Assembly: GCF_002799155.1 (NCBI RefSeq)
Contig: NZ_NERD01000002.1
Coordinates: 744,001 to 808,000 of the forward strand
Length of the DNA stretch: 64,000 bases
Direction of reading: 5' to 3'
From: Stenotrophomonas maltophilia
GTDB taxonomy: Bacteria > Pseudomonadota > Gammaproteobacteria > Xanthomonadales > Xanthomonadaceae
Numbering within the stretch: position 1 is the stretch's first letter; each line of letters opens with the position of its first letter. Below, one piece after another: positions 22,464-30,449 of the stretch. The position numbers and the translations under genes are program-made. The notes beneath the pieces were generated by a model that was given only the letters and a program-made list of their open reading frames with translations, did no database searches and had not been told where the DNA came from.

Positions 22464-22987
22464 CCGTTGTCCCTGTCGTTGTGCAGCGGATCCGATCCGA
22501 GTTCCTGGCGCAGGCCCTGCAGGGCGCGGGCGATATGTTTTTCCACGGTCTTGGCGGTAATTCCACAGTGGCGCGCGATCTGCGTATAGCTCATGCCGGT
22601 GATCCGGTTGAGCAGGTACACCTCGCGCGCGCGCTCGGGCAGCTTGAACAGGGCCTGCCGCAGCAGGGACAGCATCTGCCCGGACTCGGCCTGGCGCAAT
22701 GGATCGGGCGACGTGCTGGAAGGCTCGTTGCCGCCATCGTGCTCGGCCAGGGACAGATGCGGTCGCGACTGCGACGAACGCCCGCGATCTGCCAGGCGGT
22801 TGCGGGCGATACGATACAGCAGCAGCCGCAACTCGTCGGCACTGTGCGTGCGATAGCGGATCAGCCGCTCCATGCAGTCCTGCGCGATGTCCTCGGCATC
22901 CTCCGGCCCAACACCGCGCGTGCGCAGGAAGGCGCACAACGGCGCGCGTTCCTCCCGCACGAACGCAATGAACGCGTCCGCCGGCAC
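22460..22987 (-). CDS. ECF RNA polymerase sigma factor, FecI type
   Basis: At 175 residues this is a normal ECF sigma factor: region 2 near the N-terminus (EDAEDIAQDCMERLIRY) and region 4 at the C-terminus (LPERAREVYLLNRITGMSYTQIARHCGITAKTVEKHIARAL). The order sigma-FecR-receptor with 4-base overlaps is the classical cell-surface signalling cassette, so it probably drives its own receptor. The start is GTG at 22985-22987, with a poor ribosome site; a later start is possible. It diverges from the autotransporter gene across a 236-base gap. Confidence 0.92.
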   Translation of the reverse strand: MPADAFIAFVREERAPLCAFLRTRGVGPEDAEDIAQDCMERLIRYRTHSADELRLLLYRIARNRLADRGRSSQSRPHLSLAEHDGGNEPSSTSPDPLRQAESGQMLSLLRQALFKLPERAREVYLLNRITGMSYTQIARHCGITAKTVEKHIARALQGLRQELGSDPLHNDRDNG

Positions 22988-23223
22988 GGACAGGTCCGGC
23001 GCGCGATGGATCAGAGGAGAGGGGGCGGACAGGGCTGGCCTCGGGCGTCGGTGGCGGGTACGTCTTCGAGTTTTACGCGACGATGACCGGATGGGGAAGA
23101 GTGGGCATGGTCCATGATTTCATTGTGAATGCATTCATGTTTCGAGGGCCGGTGCGCTGGGGGAGATCGCGCCACCCGGACGTTGAACTCCTGACCCGTG
23201 TGTTGCGGGTGGAGAGAGAACAC
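22988..23223. promoter_or_regulatory. Divergent control region between sigma factor and autotransporter genes
   Basis: This 236-base gap must hold promoters for both sides. A perfect 12-base palindrome TGAATGCATTCA lies at 23126-23137 within the most AT-rich stretch and looks like an operator. GGAGAG at 23211-23216 is the ribosome site of the autotransporter. I see no convincing -35/-10 pair. Confidence 0.5.
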
Positions 23224-26097
23224 ATGAAGCATTCGAAGTTGAGCCTGGCCCTGGCAGGGCTGATGGGCATCACCGCCATGGCGGCGGTTGATGACGTCAT
23301 GGCAATGAATTATCACGTGCAGGACGATCGCGTCTTCCTCAGCGGCGGCGTCACCGTTGCCGATGTGGTGGCGCTGCCTGCACTGCTGGCCAAGGCGCAG
23401 GCTGAAGGCCGTCCGATCCGTGAAGTCGTGCTGCGTACGTCCAACGGTGGCGCGCTGATCGCCGGCGAGTGGCTGCAGGCAGTGATCCGTACCCAGGGCC
23501 TGGACACCATCGTGTCCGGTCACTGCATTTCGTCCTGCTCGATCATGCAGTCCGGCGGCGTCAACCGTTATCTCGGCGGCGATCTGCCGCTGGTCGATTC
23601 GGTGCAGATCCATGCTGCCAGCAGTGGTGGCAGGATCACCTACGCTCCGTCGCCGCGCATGACCCAGATCTACACCGGCAACTATGGCGGCGGCATGGAT
23701 GCCGGCCTGTTGCACAAGGCCATGTACGAAGTGGTGGCGCCCAACGGCCTGCTGGTGTTCCGCGACCCGGCGCGTACCACGGGTACATCGGTCACCTTCG
23801 ATCCGGATGGCAGCGGCAGCAAGCTGGAGTCGTTCCCGGGCCAGGACATCCGCGGCAACAACATCATCAACACGGCAGGCTACCGTGATCCGGGCGACAC
23901 CCTCCGTATCACCAGTAACGTCAGTGGCGACATCAACCCGGGCTACCTGCGCACCGCGCGCCAGCTGCAGGCCTTCGTCGATGACGATTTCGCGCGCTGG
24001 AACACCGACTGGGCCAGCACCTACGTCAATTACGCGGTGAGCCTGTACAACGTCTCCACGCGGGGGCCGAACGGCATCGGCGCACAGTCGCTGCAGCAGC
24101 TGCTCGGCGACCCCGACCTCCAGGATGAGCTGCGCGGCCAGCTGCGGCTGGCCGATCTGGACGTTTCGACCCTGGCCAATTCCGCCGGCGTGATCCGTGT
24201 CAGCAATGGCGCCACGTGGCGCACCGCCGAAACCACCGGCGCCGATTTCATGCTGGTCGATAACGGCACCATCGCACTGGAGGGCGGTGCGCTGCGCACC
24301 CCCGAGCTGCGGGTGATGCCGGGCAGCGTCGTGGTCGGTCACGGTGATATCGCATCGGTGGGCATCGACACCGATGCACTGCTGGATGGCACCGGCCCCT
24401 CCTGGCGCGAGGACGGCTTCAACCGCCTGCGCGTGTTCGGCACGTTGATGCCGCGCGGCGGTGATCTGGTGACCCACGGCTACGTCAACATCATGCCCGG
24501 CGGCCAGCTGCTGTTCGACGTTACCGAGGCCGGTGGCACCGGCAGTGGCCGCCTGCGCGTCGGCAGCTTCTACGATGACGGTGCCGAGGAGGGCGCGCTG
24601 GTGATCGCGCAGGGTGCACACCTGGCGTTGAATGTTGCCCAGGGCTTCTATGCCGGTGCCTACCGCCGCGACCTGGTGGAAGGGCCGATCTACCAGGGCG
24701 GCTTCCAGGATGTCGTGCGGCTGGGCGATGCCGGCTACAGCGCCAGCATCACCGGCGGTGAAGTGTTCCGCCCGCGCCACAATTCGCTGCTCAGCTTCAA
24801 CGTCAACCAGACGGCCGATGGCCTGTGGCTGACCGCCAACCCGGGCTTCGACCAGCTGGGGCTGTTTGCCAACGGCACCTCCGGCGACGGTCTGGGGCGC
24901 GCGCTGGCAGCCGCATCGGACCGCCAGGACAGCGGCCTGAAGTCGCTGCTCGGCGCGCTGCAGTTCACCGACCGCGATGTGATCGCACAGCAGGCCGGCG
25001 CCCTGCGCGGTGATGCCCATGCCAGCCTGCGCCTGGCCGACAACGCACTGCTGGGCAGCATCGGCAACGTGGTGCAGCAGCACCAGGCGGCGATGCGCAG
25101 TGGCGGCGATGCCGATGGACTGGCTTCGCAGGCGGCGCAGTCGGTCTCGGCGCAGCCGGGCATGCGTCATGGCAGCCTGTTCAACCAGTTGGCCATGCAT
25201 CTGGTCGAACCGGCCGGCGAGGGGACTGGCGGTGGCGGTGCGACGGGACGCAGCCATGGCCTGTGGGCACGCGGTTTCGCCAGCCATGGCCGCATCGACG
25301 CCGACGGTGGCGTGGGCGGCCTGAGCCACAACATCGGTGGCATCGTGGTCGGTGCCGACACCCGCCTGGCCGATGACCGCGTCACCCTGGGTGCCAGCGT
25401 GGCCGCGGCCGACATGTCGACCAAGGCCAGCGATGGCTCCGGCTTCAGCGGCGACGTGCGCGCGCTGGACGTGGGCGGCTACCTGGACGCGACCTATTCG
25501 CGTGGCTACCTGTCAGCGGCCGTGCGCTACACCGATCTGCGCCATGACACCCGCCGCAGCCTCTCCGCCATCGAGGGCCTGCAGCAGCCGCTGCGTGCCC
25601 GATACAGCAACGATGCGATCTCGGCGCGGGTCGAACATGCCTTCTCCTTCACCACTGGCAAGGGGCTGGTGATCCAGCCGCTGCTGCCGGTGGTGGACTA
25701 CGCACGGACGTCGGCAACCCGCTTCAACGAAGGGCAGGGTGCCGGTGCGCTGGCCGGTCGCAGCGGCAGCCTGGAAAGTATCCGCGTGGGTGCCGGCCTG
25801 CAGTTGTTCAAGACCTTCGAGGGCAACAACGGCGAGCGCATCACTCCGCGTGCCCGCGTGGTCTGGCAGAAGGAGCTGGGCGATTCGCAGGCGCGCTACA
25901 GCACCGGTTTCGCCGCAGCCCCGGACCTGGTGTTTGGTGCCAGCAGCCAGGCCGTGGGCGAGCAGGTGCTGGCCTGGAACGTGGGCGTGACCAGTCGCGC
26001 CAGCGAGCGCCTGTCGATCATGGCCGACTACGTGGGCGAGCGCCGCGACGGGCAGATCCAGAACGGCGTGATGCTGGGCCTGGGCTACCGGTTCTAA
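23224..26097 (+). CDS. Autotransporter with ClpP/COG3904-like passenger domain
   Basis: The 957-residue protein starts with a signal peptide (residues 1-27) and ends in a type V barrel of about 280 residues (SHGLWARGFASHGRI from about 677 to the terminal GLGYRF). The first 200 residues after the signal are not the usual beta-helix. They read EVVLRTSNGGALIAGEWLQA, IRTQGLDTIV, then GHCISSCSIMQSGGVNRYL at 99-117, which follows the SPGG...G-T-V...SAC...AG..R pattern of ClpP-fold periplasmic proteins. S103 would be the nucleophile by that alignment. A beta-rich stretch follows. The ATG at 23224 starts the signal peptide. Family of the barrel is certain; passenger function is inferred. Confidence 0.88.
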   Translation: MKHSKLSLALAGLMGITAMAAVDDVMAMNYHVQDDRVFLSGGVTVADVVALPALLAKAQAEGRPIREVVLRTSNGGALIAGEWLQAVIRTQGLDTIVSGHCISSCSIMQSGGVNRYLGGDLPLVDSVQIHAASSGGRITYAPSPRMTQIYTGNYGGGMDAGLLHKAMYEVVAPNGLLVFRDPARTTGTSVTFDPDGSGSKLESFPGQDIRGNNIINTAGYRDPGDTLRITSNVSGDINPGYLRTARQLQAFVDDDFARWNTDWASTYVNYAVSLYNVSTRGPNGIGAQSLQQLLGDPDLQDELRGQLRLADLDVSTLANSAGVIRVSNGATWRTAETTGADFMLVDNGTIALEGGALRTPELRVMPGSVVVGHGDIASVGIDTDALLDGTGPSWREDGFNRLRVFGTLMPRGGDLVTHGYVNIMPGGQLLFDVTEAGGTGSGRLRVGSFYDDGAEEGALVIAQGAHLALNVAQGFYAGAYRRDLVEGPIYQGGFQDVVRLGDAGYSASITGGEVFRPRHNSLLSFNVNQTADGLWLTANPGFDQLGLFANGTSGDGLGRALAAASDRQDSGLKSLLGALQFTDRDVIAQQAGALRGDAHASLRLADNALLGSIGNVVQQHQAAMRSGGDADGLASQAAQSVSAQPGMRHGSLFNQLAMHLVEPAGEGTGGGGATGRSHGLWARGFASHGRIDADGGVGGLSHNIGGIVVGADTRLADDRVTLGASVAAADMSTKASDGSGFSGDVRALDVGGYLDATYSRGYLSAAVRYTDLRHDTRRSLSAIEGLQQPLRARYSNDAISARVEHAFSFTTGKGLVIQPLLPVVDYARTSATRFNEGQGAGALAGRSGSLESIRVGAGLQLFKTFEGNNGERITPRARVVWQKELGDSQARYSTGFAAAPDLVFGASSQAVGEQVLAWNVGVTSRASERLSIMADYVGERRDGQIQNGVMLGLGYRF

Positions 26098-26106
26098 GGG
26101 GTACTC

Positions 26107-26136
26107 GGCCCCGGCGATATCCGTATCGCCGGGGCC
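26107..26136 (+). terminator. Hairpin after the autotransporter gene
   Basis: A 13-pair stem from GGCCCCGGCGATA to TATCGCCGGGGCC with a four-base loop, 10 bases after the stop. No T tract follows, so it may be a transcript-end stem rather than an efficient intrinsic terminator. Confidence 0.6.
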
Positions 26137-26194
26137 ATCCCATCAGGGCAGGTGCTGCGGTATGGTCGGCAGGGAACTCCAGCCAGGCCCGTCC

Positions 26195-27199
26195 ATGCAG
26201 ATCGCCGTTTTCAGTGCCCGCCCCTACGATCGTCGCTTCCTGGACGAGGCCAACCAGCGCGATGCGGCCGGGCAGGGCTTTGCGTTCGTGTACTTCGATG
26301 TCGCGCTGGACGTGCATACCGCCGCGCTTGCGCAGGACTGCGCCGCCGTCTGCGTGTTCGTCAATGACCGCCTCGACGCGCCGGCTCTGCACGCGCTGCA
26401 TGCGTTGGGCGTGCGCGCCGTACTGCTGCGCTGCGCCGGCTTCAACAATGTGGATCTGGCCGCCGCGACAGCGCTGGACCTGTTCGTCGCACGGGTGCCG
26501 GCCTATTCCCCCGAAGCCGTGGCCGAGCACGCGCTGGCGCTGGTGATGACGCTCAACCGGCAGACCCATCGCGCCTACAACCGCGTGCGCGAGGGCAACT
26601 TCATGCTCGATGGCCTGCTCGGGCGCACCCTGCATGGGCGCACGGTCGGCATCGTCGGGACCGGCAAGATCGGCTTGGCCACCGCGCGCATCTTCAACGG
26701 CATGGGCTGCACCGTGCTGGGGCACGACCCGTATCCATCGCCGGCCTTCGCCGGCGTGGGCGACATGGTTGGGCTGGATGAACTGCTGGCGCGCGCCGAT
26801 ATCGTGTCGCTGCATTGCCCACTGACGCCCGATACCCAGCACCTGATCAACGACGCCTCGTTGGCGCGGATGAAGACCGGCGCGATGCTGGTCAATACCT
26901 CGCGCGGCGCACTTGTCGATACCCATGCGGTGATCCGAGCGCTGAAGTCACGGCGGCTGGGCCACCTGGCCATTGATGTCTACGAGCAGGAAAGCGCGTT
27001 GTTCTTCCAGGACCTCTCCGGCGAGATCATCGACGACGAGGCCTTCCAGCGCCTGATGACCTTCCCCAACGTGCTGGTGACCGGCCACCAGGGCTTCTTC
27101 ACCGTGGAGGCGCTGCAGGAGATCTCGGCGATCACGCTGGGGAACCTGCAGGATTTCGCCGAAGGGCGGGTGTGTGCGAACCGGGTGGAGGCGGGCTGA
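26195..27199 (+). CDS. ldhA: D-lactate dehydrogenase (NAD-dependent 2-hydroxyacid dehydrogenase)
   Basis: The 334-residue protein matches fermentative LdhA in length and sequence. The NAD fold begins at GIVGTGKIGLATARIF (about 152-167). The catalytic Arg lies in NTSRGALVDT, the Glu in DVYEQE and the His in TGHQGFFT. LdhA reduces pyruvate to D-lactate in the cytosol under oxygen limitation. The ATG at 26195 (MQIAVFSARPYD) matches the family N-terminus. The gene stands alone between the autotransporter and the tRNA gene. Confidence 0.92.
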   Translation: MQIAVFSARPYDRRFLDEANQRDAAGQGFAFVYFDVALDVHTAALAQDCAAVCVFVNDRLDAPALHALHALGVRAVLLRCAGFNNVDLAAATALDLFVARVPAYSPEAVAEHALALVMTLNRQTHRAYNRVREGNFMLDGLLGRTLHGRTVGIVGTGKIGLATARIFNGMGCTVLGHDPYPSPAFAGVGDMVGLDELLARADIVSLHCPLTPDTQHLINDASLARMKTGAMLVNTSRGALVDTHAVIRALKSRRLGHLAIDVYEQESALFFQDLSGEIIDDEAFQRLMTFPNVLVTGHQGFFTVEALQEISAITLGNLQDFAEGRVCANRVEAG

Positions 27200-27209
27200 G
27201 CCGGGTGGA

Positions 27210-27239
27210 TTGACCGCCGGGGCGCCCAGCCCGTAAAAT
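27210..27239 (+). promoter_or_regulatory. Promoter of tRNA-Thr
   Basis: TTGACC (27210-27215) and TAAAAT (27234-27239) are separated by 18 bases, ending 10 bases before the tRNA. The GC-rich bases between -10 and the start resemble a stringent-control discriminator. Confidence 0.78.
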
Positions 27240-27249
27240 CGCGGGCTCC

Positions 27250-27325
27250 GCCGGAATAGCTCAGTTGGTAGAGCGGCGCATTCGTAATGCGTAGGTCGCA
27301 GGTTCGACTCCTGTTTCCGGCACCA
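27250..27325 (+). tRNA. tRNA-Thr (anticodon CGT)
   Basis: A 76-base cloverleaf: acceptor stem GCCGGAA/TTCCGGC, D arm with AGCTCAGTTGGTAGAGC, anticodon loop TTCGTAA (CGT, decoding ACG), T arm GCAGGTTCGACTCCTGT, and an encoded CCA end. It is followed within ten bases by a strong terminator. Confidence 0.97.
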
Positions 27326-27334
27326 GTTGTAATG

Positions 27335-27363
27335 AAAAGCCCCGGCCTAGGTCGGGGCTTTTT
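27335..27363 (+). terminator. Rho-independent terminator after tRNA-Thr
   Basis: AAAAGCCCCG...CGGGGCTTTTT hairpin, about ten pairs with a T tract, beginning 10 bases after the CCA end. Confidence 0.88.
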
Positions 27364-27519
27364 GTTTGGGCTGTGCTGGCGCGGCCCGACCCCGGCGGAA
27401 GCGTCCGATGGAACTGCAGGCATGTACCGGCTCGGTCGGGGTCATTACCATTGCCGTCATGGATTGCGTGCGGCGCTGGGCTGGACCGGGCAAGTCAGTT
27501 TCAATCAACAGGGGGTGTC

Positions 27520-27954
27520 ATGAAGAAGATCGTGGTGAGTCTGATTGCGTGCGTGGTTCTCGCCGGCTGTGCGACCCGTCAGGTCAGCTCCGAACAGGCG
27601 CAACCGGTGCCTGCCGAGCGCATTTTCGCCTTCAATGGGATGGGGGACAGTGCTTCCGGACAGGTCATCGTGACGCGCGACGTCGGCGCGGTTGGTGGGG
27701 CGTGCCCACTTGCACTGTATATCGACGGCACCCTGGCGGCCCATCTGCAGCGGGGAGAGTCTGTCTCGCTGTCTGTGCCTGCCGGCAATCGCATTGTCAG
27801 CGCAAGTTTCGCGGGTAAAGGGCTCTGTTCATGGGGGGATGAATCGGCGCACAGGCGCGAAATTTCCCACGTGGTCACGGCGGGTGGCAGAACCAGGATC
27901 CGTCTCGCATTGACCCATGATGGTGTGATTCAAATCGGTCCGACCGCGTTCTAG
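27520..27954 (+). CDS. Small lipoprotein of unknown function
   Basis: The product is 144 residues with a lipobox VVLAGC at residues 12-17 (MKKIVVSLIACVVLAGCATR), so it is an acylated periplasmic lipoprotein. The mature part has Cys residues in GACPLALY and GLCSWGD that may form a disulfide, and a beta-sandwich-like run GQVIVTRDVG...ALYIDGTLAAHLQRGESVSL. It resembles small DUF2846-like lipoproteins, which bind nothing known. The ATG at 27520 follows a G-rich ribosome site and starts the signal peptide. The gene is flanked by terminators on both sides and is monocistronic. Confidence 0.8.
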   Translation: MKKIVVSLIACVVLAGCATRQVSSEQAQPVPAERIFAFNGMGDSASGQVIVTRDVGAVGGACPLALYIDGTLAAHLQRGESVSLSVPAGNRIVSASFAGKGLCSWGDESAHRREISHVVTAGGRTRIRLALTHDGVIQIGPTAF

Positions 27955-27987
27955 ACGCACTTCACGCAAGACGAGCAGTTACATCAA

Positions 27988-28023
27988 CAGAAAGCCCTGG
28001 CCGTTGCCGGGGCTTTCTGTTTG
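27988..28023 (+). terminator. Rho-independent terminator after the small lipoprotein gene
   Basis: CAGAAAGCCC and GGGCTTTCTG arms with a GC-rich inner stem and a TTT end, 34 bases after the stop. Confidence 0.85.
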
Positions 28024-28071
28024 TGCCCAAGGGAAATGAGCGGTTGGCAACGTCACTGATGAAACACACTT

Positions 28072-28407
28072 TCATTCACGTCCAGCGATCACCGCACCCC
28101 GTGCCATCCACCACGCGAGCTGCCGGAGATATCCACCTGCCGCTCCCGCCAATGTGCCCATCATCAGGCGTGCAAGCACCCTGGTCCCGCGCGCGGCATG
28201 CTCCCGCGCCCAAGGCAGTACCGCCACCACCTGTGCACCCAGCAACAGCATCAGTACATCCAGCCCCAGCGCGTCCACCACAGGCAGCAACGGCAGCAGA
28301 TCCGGATTGCAGGCCAGCACGATCACCAGCGCAGCACCCAGCACGGCCATCAGGCGGCGCCCAGTGGGCAGGATAGTCCAGTGCAGCAGTCGGCTGATCA
28401 GGCGCAT
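28072..28407 (-). CDS. Small uncharacterised membrane protein
   Basis: The 111-residue product (from the ATG at 28405-28407) has two or three hydrophobic helices (LMAVLGAALVIVLACN, LDVLMLLLGAQVVAVLPW and a late LARLMMGTLAGAAGGYL) and no motif I recognise. An upstream ATG at 28449 would overlap the preceding gene by 29 bases. Neither start has a strong ribosome site. It follows the GyrI-like gene on the same strand and is probably co-transcribed with it. Confidence 0.6.
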   Translation of the reverse strand: MRLISRLLHWTILPTGRRLMAVLGAALVIVLACNPDLLPLLPVVDALGLDVLMLLLGAQVVAVLPWAREHAARGTRVLARLMMGTLAGAAGGYLRQLAWWMARGAVIAGRE

Positions 28408-28420
28408 GGCATTCCATGTA

Positions 28421-29056
28421 TCACGTGTGCGAGCCCTCATCAGGCTCAATCGGCCGCACCGGTTGCCGCAGCACGGTTTTTAATCGTGCCGCCTCGGTCC
28501 TGCGCGGGTCGCTCAGGTAGATCTCATGATGGGGGCCGGCAAAGGTGTATCCCAGTGCGGGCATCAATTCGTCATGCAGATGCGCCAGGGTGGGGCCTTC
28601 GTCATCGTAGGCGCCCACGTGCAAGGTCTGCAGGCTGGGCCCCTCGGCAAGGATTTCATGGCGAAGGCTGGGCGGAGCCTCTCCCAGCTTGGTGCGCGCC
28701 TTGCTGATCGCGGCCTGCCACTGTGCAGGGGCGATGCCCTCGGGCGTGCGGATCATTACGGTCCAGGCCCACTCATCCTTCCGCCGCGCGACGAAGCTGG
28801 CCGGATCCTCGGCGCTCCACAGTGCTTCCAGCGGTGGCACCACGTAATCCTGGCCCATGGCCTTCAGCGCGAACTTCAATGCATAGCTCACCGAATACAG
28901 CCACTGCACGGCCTGCAGGTAGGCGGGGGCCGTGTTCGGGTCGCCGCGACCATCGACCATCACGTAGGGCAGGGGGGGCACATCGACCCGTACGAACCTG
29001 CCGGCGGGCGGTTGATAGAGCGTCTGGTCGCGCTTCCTGAAGTCGATCTTGTCCAA
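28421..29056 (-). CDS. GyrI-like small-molecule-binding domain protein
   Basis: The 211-residue protein has the two-repeat SHS2 layout of GyrI-like/DUF proteins: an N-terminal VDVPPLPYVMVDGRGDPN strand pair, a middle helix-strand region, then LQTLHVGAYDDEGPTLAHLHD and a closing HHEIYLSDPRR. Such domains bind cationic or hydrophobic small molecules; no DNA-binding domain is attached here. The best start is TTG at 29054-29056, because AGGAGG stands seven bases upstream; no ATG is in a good position. A following small membrane gene starts 13 bases after the stop. Confidence 0.8.
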   Translation of the reverse strand: MDKIDFRKRDQTLYQPPAGRFVRVDVPPLPYVMVDGRGDPNTAPAYLQAVQWLYSVSYALKFALKAMGQDYVVPPLEALWSAEDPASFVARRKDEWAWTVMIRTPEGIAPAQWQAAISKARTKLGEAPPSLRHEILAEGPSLQTLHVGAYDDEGPTLAHLHDELMPALGYTFAGPHHEIYLSDPRRTEAARLKTVLRQPVRPIEPDEGSHT

Positions 29057-29408
29057 GGGCCTTCCTCCTGCGCCGAGCATCCCATGCCGGCTACCCGCCA
29101 GCACGCCTGAACAGGTTCAGACGACTTTGCCGAACGAGTCCGGACCGCCGGCCAGCACCCGATGCTAGGATGCCGCCCCCGGGTGTTCTGCCCGCCGCGC
29201 CTGCGCGGTGCGACAACGTGTCGCAGCCAGAATCGGGCCTTTCCTGCGCTCGATCATTGTCAATGCCTTTCTTAAATGGTGGGTGACGGCCTAAAATTGA
29301 AAGGCTGACTCGACCCCACCTCCCTGCCTGTCTTCCGGACCGGTGGGACCGGCTTTGGCCGGAACAGGCAGGACGGGGAACGGCATTCCCTCGCAATTGG
29401 ATCGACCG
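29057..29408. promoter_or_regulatory. Intergenic region and leader of the cyo operon
   Basis: This 352-base gap has no gene. A possible -10 TAAAAT is at 29292-29297, with a weak -35 about 17 bases upstream. The leader then contains a long imperfect hairpin, 29323-29372: outer arms CCTGCCTGT and ACAGGCAGG are perfect and inner CCGG pairs extend them. No clear FNR/ANR or ArcA box is seen. The hairpin ends 36 bases before the cyoA ATG and could affect mRNA stability or translation. Confidence 0.55.
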
Positions 29409-30449
29409 ATGATTCCGTTGAAAACCCTTGGGCGCTGGTTGCGCCCGGGCCTGCTGCTGTCGTTGCTGGTGATGCTCACCGGTTGCGATGCGGTGGCCAT
29501 CCTCAGTCCGAAGGGCCAGATCGGCCAGGATGAGAAGACCCTGCTGATCACGGCCACCGTGCTCATGCTGCTGGTCGTCATCCCGGTCATCATCATGACC
29601 CTGACCTTCGCGTGGAAGTATCGCGCCTCCAACACCAAGGCCCGTTACGAGCCGAAGTGGTCCCACTCGACGGCGATCGAGGTGGTGGTGTGGTCCATTC
29701 CCTGCATGATCGTGCTGGTGCTGGCGGTCCTGACCTGGCGCTCGTCGCACGCACTGGACCCCTATCGTCCGCTGGATTCGGACGTCAAGCCGGTCACCAT
29801 CGAGGCGATCTCGTTGGACTGGAAGTGGCTGTTCATCTATCCGGAAGAGAAGGTGGCGGTCGTCAACGAAATCAAGTTCCCGGTCAACACGCCGCTGAAC
29901 TTCAAGATCACGTCCGATTCGGTGATGAATGCCTTCTTCATCCCGCACCTGGGCAGCATGATCTACTCGATGGCTGCGATGGAGACCAAGCTCCACCTGA
30001 TCGCCAACGAGACCGGTGAATTCCCGGGCATGTCCTCGCACTACAGCGGCGCGGGCTTCGCCAAGATGCACTTCACCGCCTACTCGGTCACCGATGCCGA
30101 ATACCGCCAGTGGCTGGACCAGGTCCGTGCCGGCGAGCAGACCCTGGACAAGGCCTCGTTCAAGGCCCTGGGCGAAGCACGCAATGCCGAGTGGTATCCG
30201 GTCACCTACTTCGGCAAGACCGAAGAAGGCCTGTTCGACTGGGTCATCGCCAAGCACATGGGCGACAACAAGCATTACGGCATGAAGCACTCGCACGCCG
30301 GTGCCGCCGCTGCCGATGCCGCCAGCCATGAAGCGCACGAGGGCCATGCCCCCAGTGACGCGCATGATTCCAAGGAATCGGGTGAAAACCTGGATGCCAA
30401 CGAACACGAACACGCAGGCCATGCCGGCCACGCGGGTTCGGGAGAATGA
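29409..30449 (+). CDS. cyoA: Cytochrome bo3 ubiquinol oxidase subunit II
   Basis: CyoA is the membrane-anchored periplasmic subunit of the bo3 quinol oxidase. A lipobox LVMLTGC puts the acylated Cys at residue 26. Two transmembrane helices follow (about 45-67 and 92-112), then the cupredoxin-like domain lacking CuA ligands, with [20 protein letters not shown] and the SGAGFAKM loop. The C-terminal 55 residues are Ala- and His-rich (about ten His), longer than in E. coli. The ATG at 29409 is the first of the signal peptide. The stop overlaps the cyoB start (ATGA). Confidence 0.96.
   Translation: MIPLKTLGRWLRPGLLLSLLVMLTGCDAVAILSPKGQIGQDEKTLLITATVLMLLVVIPVIIMTLTFAWKYRASNTKARYEPKWSHSTAIEVVVWSIPCMIVLVLAVLTWRSSHALDPYRPLDSDVKPVTIEAISLDWKWLFIYPEEKVAVVNEIKFPVNTPLNFKITSDSVMNAFFIPHLGSMIYSMAAMETKLHLIANETGEFPGMSSHYSGAGFAKMHFTAYSVTDAEYRQWLDQVRAGEQTLDKASFKALGEARNAEWYPVTYFGKTEEGLFDWVIAKHMGDNKHYGMKHSHAGAAAADAASHEAHEGHAPSDAHDSKESGENLDANEHEHAGHAGHAGSGE

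Noticed and set aside
21481..22566. Upstream extension of the TonB receptor frame
   Set aside because: It runs through FecR in another frame; signal peptide, ribosome site and FecR stop place the start at 21480.
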